From Rallus limicola (lineage: Eukaryota > Chordata > Aves > Gruiformes > Rallidae), in contig JAKCOZ010000001.1 of the NCBI GenBank assembly GCA_022605955.1, positions 78,728,520 to 78,792,519 on the forward strand: a DNA stretch of 64,000 nt. Reading direction: 5' to 3'. Positions 48,901-60,900 of this stretch are shown piece by piece. The notes under the pieces were generated by a model that saw nothing but the letters and a program-made list of their open reading frames with translations, had not been told where the DNA came from and searched no databases. Position 1 is the stretch's first letter, and every line of letters begins with the position of its first letter. The translations under genes and the position numbers were made by a program.

Positions 48901-51900
48901 GCAGGTTCCTCCACGACAGCTGTGTGGGATTCACTCCAATGTCCTGGCTTCTGGTGCATCTATCTGTATAAACACTTCTCAGTGCTCTTCCCTTCTCCTC
49001 TTGCTCTGGCTTGCTTTCCCTGTCCTTGTTTCTTTCCCCGATTTCATGTTTACTTCTTTGTGACTCTGCTGTTTCCTTGCCTTCATTTTGCTCGTATTTT
49101 CACCACATTGCTTCCCTGCCTTCCCTGCTGTTACTCTTTCTCCCCACTGTGCACCTCTTCCCAGAATTACTAATACCCTTTCTTTTCCTCATTACTGTCC
49201 ATCACTGAGAGTCTTCTGGATCACCTGGGGCTTGTGATAATAGTCACAAGGATGCAGTTTCCTCCTCCCTGTCCCCCTGACAGTCCCTGACACCTCCACA
49301 AACTGATCACTCAGCCCACGTGTAAGGCTCCAGCTTTTCTGCATCTGTAGCATTTTTCATACAGTTTGTCAGAGTGCAAAAGATGACACAGGTTATGCCA
49401 GCTATGGTATATCAGGTCCACCGTGGCCAGTGGTGTGTCATAAATACAAATGGTGGAGGAAAGTGGCAGCTGGCCAAGCAGAAATCTCTAACCAAGTTTA
49501 AAGGGATTATAATTCAAAGAGTAGTAACTTGATCTGCAAAACAGCCATAGATAATACATGGATACAGTTGGAGCCTAGGAGCAGACTGCGGGAGAGCAGA
49601 AAAATAAGACCACAGAGCCTGAATTTTTAAGAAGGTTGGCCAATTTTGATGACAGATAATATTTTATTAAAAGGTGGCACAGCAAGCGATGCTTCTTGTT
49701 AAGGTTGCCTGCTTCCTACCACTCTAAATCCACTTTTGGTTGTTTATGACACTAATAAATTTAAATCCAGTCATTCAGGTTAATATCTTATGTGCTAGAG
49801 GTGTGAATTTTCACCTAAAAGCATTCACCAGCTTCTTAAAACAACTGGGGTGGTGAGAGGATGGAAAGGATTGTTTCCTCAGCATAAGAAACATCCGTCC
49901 TTTGTTAAGAATTTCTGTTATCCTACTCCTTCCCATTTGCTGGGAGGTGGAGGGGACAGGCATCACCAAAAATGTCAGATGTTGCAGAGAAATTTTGCAA
50001 AATCGTGTCTGAAGGAAATGGAGAGTGTCAATGAACCTTAGCTTCAGGTGCTGCCTTGTCTCCATCCTGAACCGAGTGCTTTCCAGGTGGTACTGCTATG
50101 GCACAGGAAGGAGGCACAGAGAGAGACCTGTGGGGTCCACGCGAGAAGATGTTCTCCGAAGACTGCCTGTTGTCTGCTGTGGGAAGGGGCAGGCATAGCT
50201 GTGCAAGGGGGCTTGCTGTAGGGCAAAGTCGGATGGGACCAGCTGAGCAGCAACCTGCCAGGAGAAGTCTGGTAGCTGTTAGAGACGACAGCTGAGATGG
50301 GGAACATGGGGCGGATACTGACTCACTGTGCTGCCTGACAGATACGCAACAGTGTTGTTTCAATGCCAAATTTTAAGCAGCGTTTTTCTGTGTTTCAAGG
50401 TAATGTTTGCTCAAAACTTCCGTCAAAATTATGAGCAGATCTGAATAAAAGACCTATAACCTCAGGATATAGGGATCCTGATGACATAGGGCAGGATTTG
50501 TAAAACAGAGACAGTCAGGATGAACAAGGATCTTGAAAATACAGGGTATTATTCAACCATTCATGGTAACTGATGAATCTCATTCTTGTTGAAACTATTT
50601 GGCTGATGCCTTTCTGGCTATCAGTACTGATTTATGAAAGAAAAATGCTCTAAAGGAAACACAAAGATCTAGATGGAAACTTTTTTAGGAAAGAATGTTT
50701 GCTGAAAAGTGCAGTTTTGGGATGATGATTTGCAGATTTTTGTTAGATACATTTGGTAAATAGCTTTATTCAAAACCAAAAGGGAAAACACTTCTGTATC
50801 TGTCTAAATGTTTTTTTTACAAATACTTTCTAAAGGAAATGTTTTACCATTAAATCAACACATCTATCTCTCAAATAAAACATCTCTCAGAAAAGGGTTA
50901 AACAGCCCCAAATTTAAATAATGACTTCTTTCCCTTTTATTTGAGTGTGATGCTTTGGTAAACCTCAAACAATCGCTTTCTAAAACCTTGTGCCAGCTCC
51001 CCAAAACGTTATCACTTTGGATTGCCCTAAAAGGGATTTTTTTGTTTTAAATTTTTTTTAAATCTCTGGCTTTTTAGCTTGTCCGCTCAGTCACAAAATG
51101 CATTATTCTCCTAAGACTACTCAGTAGGGATTTATAATGGGTAACCCAGCTGACAGGAAGCACAGTCAGATATCAGGAGGAAAGAAAGAAAAAAGACCCG
51201 TTCCCCAAGGAGCAGAAGACTTGCTAGGAGCGCGTGTACGCGTGGGGTGTCTGTAACGGGGAGCGGCGGCAGCTGTGCCTCAGCAGAAGAGCCTGGTAGG
51301 AGTAAAGGATGCATGCTAATCCCAGCCTGACTCAGCGGGAGCTGTCTCTGAGACGGGATAGGCTCCACTTTGAGTCACCGGGGTGATTCAGACATTTCTG
51401 GTTAGGGAAAGTCAAGTTCTTAAATGCTAGGGAGGAGTTGGCCTTTTGGTCATTGCTATGCCCAGTTCACGGATGTAACATCCTAGCCATGGCCTTGCTG
51501 GCCGCCAAGGTTTGCAAAATGTTGCCCTCTCATGCTCTCCAGTTTGCCATTTTGTGTCCTGGTGAGGGATGCTTGTTTAACGGGTCAGTAACCTGAATCT
51601 CTGTGGCTTGTCCTAACCTGGGCTTGGAGGGACTCAGTATGTACTCAGAGCAAACCAGCTGTTGGAGGCCAAGCCTACCTTCTGCCTTGGGACTCTGTTC
51701 CACTTGTTAGCCAGGGCTTGTGAATTGTGCACTTCCAGAATCACCACTGGAGTAAAAAAACGCCCAAGATTTTAAATTGCTATTCTCCAAGTCTTCTCTT
51801 CCCATTTGTAAGAAGAAAGTTTAATTGACACAAGTTCATATGCTATCAGGTATATAATAAATGCCCATTATTATATTTCAGGCATATAATAAATTCTGTA

Positions 51901-54900
51901 TTCTGCTGCTGTAATCCTGAGTTTTTGAGAGGACCTCAGAGTCCAAAGGCACAACACTGGGTCAGAAATGTGACTCAGAAGTTTGAATGGGTCATGACCT
52001 CAGAGAGGCTGGTATTCACTTGCTGTCTAAGAATTAGGGCTTTGAGACCTGGAAGTTAAATAAGGGAATGAAAACCAGCACGGGATGAGAAAATACTGTT
52101 TACAGTCTAGTTAAAATAAAATGGTTTAGGTGCACCAGTTAAAGTTTGTGTTTCTCTTTTTCTCCATCTTTGCAAAGCCATTCTGCTAGAAACCTTGTAT
52201 GAAGATCACAGAGTTCTTATACTTGGGATTTCTGGGCTGATGGTAATAGGCTTTTTTTCCCCCTAAAACAAACAAACAAAAAAAGAGCTGTCATTATGGG
52301 TAAAAGGTACTAGAAGGAGTTAACCGACCTTTAATTTGGACAAAACAAGTGCATCCACGTCTCATGCACAGCAAATTAGTGAGCTCGCTTGTTGTTCTTT
52401 GCCATCACATTAGTGAGTATCTTCAAACTGCCAGAGCTATTCTCACAGTGTTAGGGAATAAAACATGTTTCATATTCATCTCTGGCTTTGAAACTGGCAA
52501 TGTTTAGTTCGCTGGTGGTTGTACGCGAGAAGTGGCAGTCTGGGAGAAGGAGAGTGTCCAGAACAGAGGGCACGGATGTGGATGTTGTAGTGACTTCAAG
52601 GAGAAGAAGATGCTTCTCTAGCTGGTAATTTCAGGTTCATAACACTTAAGCAACGGGTGATTTGGGATGGGTTGTTTCCTTCCTTTGCTAGCAGTGCTGA
52701 CGTCAGTCTGTAGGCAAAGCTGCTGCTGGCAGTGTGGGTCCCAGCGTCTTTCTCTGAACTGGCTCCAAACTCCAGTGGCAGCAGGGTAGGCATGAGGTTC
52801 CCAGACAGTCATGCATTGTTTGAACTTGCTGGTGGTTTGTCTTCCCCCAGCACAAATACTGAAAGGGAATAGCTGAACAGACAAATACCAGCGTAGTAAA
52901 CTTCTAGGAATGCAGACAAAAGCTTATCGTGGCTCTCTAAGCTTTTGGTCCATGGAGACTTGCCCAAGATCAAGATGTGAAACTTCGATTCTGTCTAACC
53001 TAGTCTAACTCTGAGTATGAGAATTTATTAATCCACCTGGATTGTGCTAAGGCTTCTCCTATCATAAAAGAGGCAAACTCACACAAAATGCTCCCTATAG
53101 CTATCTTCATATGGCAGCTGAAAATGTTGCTTATTTTGATTAATATGGAACATGTCTATCCCAGCTGTTTTCATAACACAGGGCTTGAAAGATTTATTTT
53201 ATTTTTAACACAGTTTTTGGGCGTTGTTTATTTTTTTTTGTTATTATCACTTCTATCTTTCCACCCATCACTGCACTAGTTAAAAAGAGAAAAAGAAAAG
53301 AAACCTCACCCCTACCTAATTGAAGCTCTCAGTCCTTAAACACGCCTCTCCCCAAAACATTGACCACCCTGTCCCAACCTCTGGGAAGGATGTACCGAGA
53401 CATAAAATGACAGCTCAGCAAATCTCTGTTGTGCTGGGAACACAAAGCAACTTTTTCTACCAATAGCACTGTAAGGTAACAAGAGACCATTGCCTCAGAG
53501 ACAAGCTGTCTCGTGTGACCCTCCTTATCCCTCTTCCCCTTCCCCTGAGTCTCCTGCCAGGGCGGACTGTTTCCTTGTCTCTCCACAGGAAGCAGTATCA
53601 CGCTTCCCAGAGGACGAGCAGTTGGCACGAATTCAAAATGTCATCCAGGAGCTCCCCCCATCGCACTACAGGTGAGAACGTGTCCAACAAGGGGCTGAGA
53701 AACACTGTGTTGACCTTCACCGTCGTGGAATATTGCCTGAAACAGCACTGGAGTTAATTTCCAGAAGTTGATTCCCAGGCATTGGTTCCTTGACACTTTT
53801 TTTCTCTTTTTCCTTTGAAACTGCTGCAGAACGCTGGAATACCTGATCAAGCACCTGACACACCTGGCCTCCTTCAGCAACATGACCAACATGCATACCA
53901 GAAACCTGGCCTTGGTGTGGGCTCCCAACCTCCTCAGGTATAGTAGGCATTCCTCTAATCCAGAGCACCACGCTGAGCTCCAAAGGGAGTGCCAGCACCC
54001 GAGCTAGAGACCCATCCCTTGAGAGAAATGCAGAGCAAGTCAGGGGAAAACATAACTGCTAAAGGAAACACTACAGCAGAGCAAACAGCTTTTAAAGGGG
54101 AAAAAAAACAATATTTCTGGTTGAATAATCTGAGGTTTTACTGCCAGCATCCAAGGAAGCTTGTGGCTTTGTGTGCTTCTTATAAAAACAACACTGTTAT
54201 TTACAAGTTGAGTGCATTGATTTAAAAATGAGGAGTTAGCTCATCCCTGTGGAACGGAAATGACATTTCTTTCAGTGCCAGTGCTTCTGCAGTGGGATGG
54301 TGTGAGACAGCAAGGCTTGGGAGGGAGGGCAATGGGGCAATAATGCTGCTTGAACGAGAGTGAGATGAGCTGGGTGCCCTTAAGATGGCAGATAGTGTCA
54401 CCATCTAGTTTGTCATGTTTGCTGTGCCTTGCACTCTGCTGAGAAGATGCCCGGATAAGACGCAGGCAGAGATTTGGGTGACAAAGCTAAGCAGAAGAAG
54501 AAAACAAAAATAGTATCTGGATTATTTTTTTATTTATTATTTTTAAATGTTTTGTATCTTGTTGAAATTCCCTTCCCTGTACATCCCATACCCATGTATT
54601 GAGAAGAGTGGTCTATGCAGGGAGAGGCCAGGACTGCAGCTGGGCAGAAGGACATTGGAAGAGCTGGGCGGGGGGGAGCTCTGGGCTGGCAGAGGAGTGG
54701 AGGGAGGGTACAGGCCTGAAAAGCATTGTCTAAAGAGATACCTCACCCTTTTAAGTCACAAAACAGGCAAAGCAGGTTCTGAAAATGAATCAAGTGTTGA
54801 CTCTCTTGAACATCGCAGAGTGGAGCTTTAGTACTGAGGCATTTTCATTCTAGCATCTATCCTTGTCAGAAAAACTGAAGTCTGTTTCCTTTTGCAATAT

Positions 54901-57900
54901 TTCCTAAGTGCAAGTCCCAGGGAGGGCAAGAAAGGAGCAAGCACTGCAACTGCAGCCTCCTTACAGGGTTATCCTCTTGGCAATGCCCCAAGCTATTATC
55001 TAACACACCAGTCATTAACTTTACAAAGGATCCGTTGCCCAGAGATAATTTCTTCAGCAACACTTTGGCATGTCAAGATAAGGAATGTTTCTTTGCTGAA
55101 AGCAAGAGTGAGAATGTGGGAGTGCAGAGGGGGGCAGAGAAAAGACTACTAAAGCACAGGGTAAAAACCAGAAAAAATCGGAGTGTGGAAGACCTGAGTG
55201 GGGTTTTAAGGGATTTCACAGAGTGATGATGGAAGCATTGAGCAGGGAACTGGAAGCAGGGTTTGAAGGCTCCTGCATTGTCTTTCAGGCTCCACTTCAA
55301 AATAGCTAAACGGGGAGGATGGAGGGAGAAGAGTGGATTTTCAAAGTTATAGTTTTATCTACTGCTGGAGAATGTAAAACTGAAGTAGGGAAAATGGCAC
55401 AGGCAGGAAAGAAAGCAGCAGAGGTGACAGAGAAAACAAGGAAAACAAGTTTTAAAAGAGAGAATGATGGGCTGTGAGGGAAGAAGAGCAGGACGTGCAG
55501 CAAGAGTGGGGAAAACATCCCTGTTCCAAGTCTTGCAGGAAGAAAGCTGAACTTTCCTTCCTCGGGGCTGTCTGTGGTAAAATGTTGGCTGCTAGTATCC
55601 CTCTTTCCTGGTGCAGGTCAAAGGAGATTGAGGCGGTTGGCTGCAATGGGGACGCAGCTTTTCTGGAGGTGCGAGTGCAGCAGCTGGTGATCGAGTTCAT
55701 CCTGAATCACGTGGATCAGATCTTCAGCAACAACAGAAAAGCCAGCTGTGCAGAGAACATGGGTAACAACCTCCCTGAATCACGCTGCGCATCACTTGCA
55801 GTGAAATCCAGCTCTAACTGTATCCTCTTCCACTAATGTTTCCAGCCCATCAACCCTTACCATACTCACGGAGTCCCCCCAACACCCCTTGAGCCCAGCC
55901 CCTCATAACTGCTGTCCTTTTCATACCCATCTCCAGTGTTTTCTTTTGGAATACTAGCCTCCTTCAGTCTGCTCCCAGATAGCCCTATGGCTCATCTTTC
56001 GCATGATCTCTCTTGGTTTAACCCTTTTTGCTTCTCAGTCCTGGCCTATGCTTTCTGTCTAAGCCCATCGGCCACAGTCTCAATTCTCCTCTCAGGCTCC
56101 CCCAGTTATAATTCCTCATACCGGTGATACCTGCCCTGCAGCAACCATATCCACCCATGTCAGAGGCCACACTCCAAGATAAAGCTTAAGCTTGTGTTTT
56201 AAAAACCTTATGTCTTGTACTTGCAGACCTTTTCTAAAGGATTTTTTTTTTTCCTGGGACATCAACAATCTTGGGAGATGCTATTTTTTCTTATTTAGTG
56301 ACAGATTTGTTATCAAAATGCTTTTAAGCCTGGGAAGTGGGATGGCTTGGATCCACAGTGATCTCACATAATTTCAGAAATATGAATTGTTCTGGTTTAC
56401 ACACTGGGGAGGCTCATAATACCTGCAGAAGTGAGGGAATAATATTCCTGCTTTCCCATCCCGTGTCATCTTGTCCCATCCACCTTTCCCTTAACATGTG
56501 GCATTTTCTACTTGCCTGTCCTCAGAGCCCAGGGGTCCAGTACAGTGCCCTGCTTGACCTCCATCATCCCTGCTCTGCTGGTGCAGGTGCCATTCCTATG
56601 CCTTTGCTTATGTCCTGGCAGAAGGCACAGAGCAAGAAGCTGCTTCTCTCCTGCCTTAAGCACTGCAGCAAAGTACTGACTAGAAAATTCTGGTGGATCT
56701 GGTTGTACTGCAGGTCACTGACCTAAAACCAACACAAGTTTTGTAAGTGCTGGGCACTGCTGGCCTTTAACAACTGTGTGAAGTCAGGAGAGGAACATGC
56801 TGATGGTCCCAGTCAATTTCTTAGCTGGAAAGTGTTCCCTTCCCCAAGCCTTGCTGCACAGGCAGGAGCTGGCACCCTGCTTTAGTGCAAGGGTTAAATA
56901 CTGCAGAGACTCTGCTTTCTTCTTGAATGTCAAGGAGATCTGTTTAGGACAGGGCTGTTAGTGGGGCAGCATGTGGGATGTTGTCTTTGCCACTGACCAC
57001 ATAAACAGAGCCCCTGTGTTCCCAGGGCTGTTGGTCACACGCCTCGCTCCTTTCCATAGCCCTGAAATGCACTAGGAAGGTAAAATAATGCTGATTTTTA
57101 GAACAGTCCCCCTACCTGGAGCGAGACAAGGAGAAAGATGTGGAAATGAAAGAAAGAATTAGACATGAGGTTTCAATGGGGACTGAACAGCTCCAAAATC
57201 TGGAAAGGGAGGGAAAGAGGAAGGAGAAAGGGGAATGTGCGAAATCCTGGTGGTTTGCTGAGGTGCCTCTTTCACACCAAAGCATCTATAGCAGAGGCAG
57301 CAAGTCTGTGCAACGCAGTCTTTGGCTGGCGAGCGTGGACCCTGCTGGGAATGCGCTCAGATGGATAAGGTTGCTGGGGAGATGGAAGACTTATCTGACA
57401 AAAAGCCTCTCTCCCTGCATGTGCTGCTCCTTTCCCCCTCCGCAGGAGATGTTCCAGCTAAATAAAGACATGAAGCTCTTGCTCTCGTCTCTCTCACCCC
57501 AAGCTGGAATGTATTTTCTTGCTTTGCAGAGAGCGCATCCGTTGTGAAAAGCCTGTGCCTCCCCTCGGCCTCCCTGCCAATGAAACTGGTGAGCTTGGAA
57601 GAAGCGCAGGCACGGAGTCTGTCTGCCTCCCACCCTGCCCGGAAGGAGAGAAGAGAGAACAGCTTGCCTGAGATTGTCCCTGTAACTGGGTCCCTCTTCC
57701 ACACAGTTGTTGACCTCCCTGACAGCAAGTAAGTGCCAAGCAGAGTGTGAAGCGCCAACAAAAAAGTGCATGTTCTTCAGTGTGGTCAGTGTGATAGCCC
57801 CAAACCTGCATGCAGGAACCTGCAGCCCCCGCAGAGAGAAAATGCTGTGCCCCTCTCAAAAGAGGCACAGCTGCTCCTGAGAAGCATTTCAGTAGCTGGG

Positions 57901-60900
57901 TTCATAGCTCCTTTAGTCCTCATCCCTCCACCAGGACAGAACCTCACAGACCTCCTTTGGGAGGGATTATTTGTCTTTGCACCCTCGTGTCAGCTCAGGA
58001 TTAGCTGAATGCGGGCTGAACGTGGAGCAGGCCCAGACACAGCTCTCCTGCAAGTTACACCTGCTGGCAGCTGGTCCCGGGCGTGCAGCTGGTGGCAGTG
58101 ACCTGCCCAGCTTCATTGCTCTCCAGGTTCCTCTGCACTCATAGCCAAGCAGGGAGGTGAATTTTCACTCCCAGCACGGGGAGGTACTTACACAGTGGCA
58201 CCGATGCCGTCTATGCCTATGCAAGCAGAAGGGTCTGATTTCAGCTGAGGTTGCTGCAGTTGTTGGCACTGCTGCCCAGCATAAGTATTTATCTACTGGT
58301 CTATCTATCTATTAATATGTGGCCACTCTACTGCCTGATTCTGAGGGATTATAGCCTTTGCAGCAGGAGGCTCGTTAATCTACTGACCCATAAAGCACCA
58401 GAGCAAAGATTTGCACTTGATATATTGAAGCAAAAAGGAGGCATCTAACAGAATACTGGCAAGAGCAAGTATTAAGACAAAAGGGTGTGTGCCCCTCTAA
58501 AATGTCTTTTCCTTTCTCACATGAAGAAAACATTCTTATCCCCAAGGTATTAATCCTCTTTGTAGGACTGATTTGTGCTCTTCTGAGTTCTGATCTGAAA
58601 GAAAAGCAGAACTGTGGGGTAGAAAGCCCTTGAGAGCAAAGCAGGGAGATAAGAGGGTTCTTGCCCTGGAAGAGGGGAGATTGAAGGAGGAGTCAGAATG
58701 GGTATGTGAAGGAGCTGAAACAAAGCATCATGCAGTAATAGGCATAGAAGAAAGCTGTCTTCAGGAGAAGCAGCTTCTTTCTGTTTAAAGCTGACATTTC
58801 CAAAGAGACACAGGGAAGTGGTGTCTCACTTCCTCTGAGAATTACAAGAAATTGATTTTATTCCCTTAAGCCTCCTCCTTTTGGGTTAGCACATTATACT
58901 TGCATATGATCATATAACACCTATGATTAAATTAATTTTGGCCTGAGAAGCATTAATAGCTAGTTTGTATGTGGGGATCCTTTTATTTTAACAAATTCAT
59001 AAAAACTATGAGGCATGGACTTTAAAGGATAGCTTTGTACACAGAGCAATAGTTCCAGTTCCATCAGTTCTCTGGAATTTGTCTTGCATTCTGTCATTAA
59101 AACCTGTTAAAAAGGTAATTTTTCTTTACTGCATTGCAAGATAGTTCTAGCCTCGGAAACCTCTCCTTTCCGGGGCCAAGCATGGGTGATCGTTCAATCA
59201 TAGTTGCTGTAGCATGACGCCAGAACCAACTCTCTGAAGAGTCAGCTTAGGTGTCTTTCCACCCACAACATGGTTAAATCAGCAAGACAGATAAGTGACT
59301 TAGAGAATTTGGTGTTTGTTGTTTAGCTATGTCTTGCATGCCTTAGATTTTAAAGAAGTGTGAGAAGAAAAGGAGGGGAGAGAGCTCAGAGGCTTTTCTG
59401 GGATATTATAAAGACAAAATTCTCTAGAGTTTGCCAACCTCCTGAGCCCTTTTTCCTTCCAGGAGAAAACTATCTACTAAATCCAAGAAATGGAAGTCAA
59501 TATTTAACTTGGGCCGTTCTGGCTCAGAATCGAAGTCAAAACTAAGTCGAAATGGGAGTGTCTTCGTAAGGGCACAGAAGCTCTCTGGTAAGAACACACT
59601 TTTCATTTAAGTATTTCTCTCTGCAGCGTTCTCCTGTGATATTGGTAGCATGGGGCAACCTGCACCCACATGACACTAACAGTGATTTGAGATAGTCTAA
59701 TGGGGTCATGTTTGTTGCCTGGTTTCTTGCACATCTCCTTTTCACGTGATGGCAAGAAGCAGCCTTTCCAGGAGGATATGCCAACCAGCTACAGCAAATA
59801 TTTCATCTTGGTATGTGATAAGCAGGCTCATGTTGCCCAGCTTTCAAGCTTGGGGACTAGGAAATGTGATGTAGGTTTGGGTCAGTCCACTCTTCCAGTC
59901 TAGCCAGCCTCTGGCTCCTAATGTTCCTTATACAGCACTGGGTGCATGGCTGTCCTTCCAGGCTGTCCTTCCACCAAAGGGCAGTAAAGAACCAACTGTG
60001 GGCGGTGTCTTTGTGAAAAACGAGGCGCCAGGAGTTCCTATGGCTGCTGGCTCTCATTCCTTTGGGGAAAGCTATTACTTTTGCAGAATTTACAAGAGAG
60101 AAGTTGTCTTTTCTCCTGGCTGTGATCCCAAGTTCTAGCCCCTCCTGAGCTGCAAGCTCTTAAACACTTGGCTTCCTAGAAAATCACATGGCAGTGCCAA
60201 TTCTCGGTGTTCAGAAATGATGACTCAAGTTCTAAAAATCATGAAGTTGGCTTAAAAGTAATGACAATTTTTAAAAGGAAACATACCCTTTCCTACCCGA
60301 TTTCATAAAGAACTGTTTCGTCCTAGATTTTTTAGTGTCCTCAAGACAAGAATTTTACTTTTTAAAAAGATGAGGGTGGGATTTTTTTTAGATAATCTCA
60401 TGACTCCAGGAGCTGGTGCTTGTAGGAGCGCTACCAAACAAGACTTAAAATTTAATAGTTAATGTTGGCAGCATTACCTACCACAACATATAAGAGAGGC
60501 TGTATCTGGATCAGAAGTGAATGTGAAGCCAAATGATGGAACCAGCTCCTTTTTGTCCCTTCTGCCTTCCGCCATGTTTTGCATGTGCAGACGAGTACAT
60601 ACATAGGGTGCCCGTGACAGACCTCAAAATAGCTCTCCATCCTGTACTGATCATGGGATCACCTTCTCACTTTGATAAGGAATACTCTGTCCCAAAATAG
60701 TGTTCACCTAAGGATGCTCAGGGATGACTGGAGCCCAGTGACCGTGTGAGATGGAGCCTTGTTCCAAGCATAGTACTGCGTGACAGGAGGCAGTACGTTC
60801 TCATCAGCAGAACACACAAATGTACAGCCACATGCAGAAACAGTGCTTTTGAGAGGCTGCTGTGTTGTATTTTTGTGTGCTCTCTGTTTACAGCCTAATG

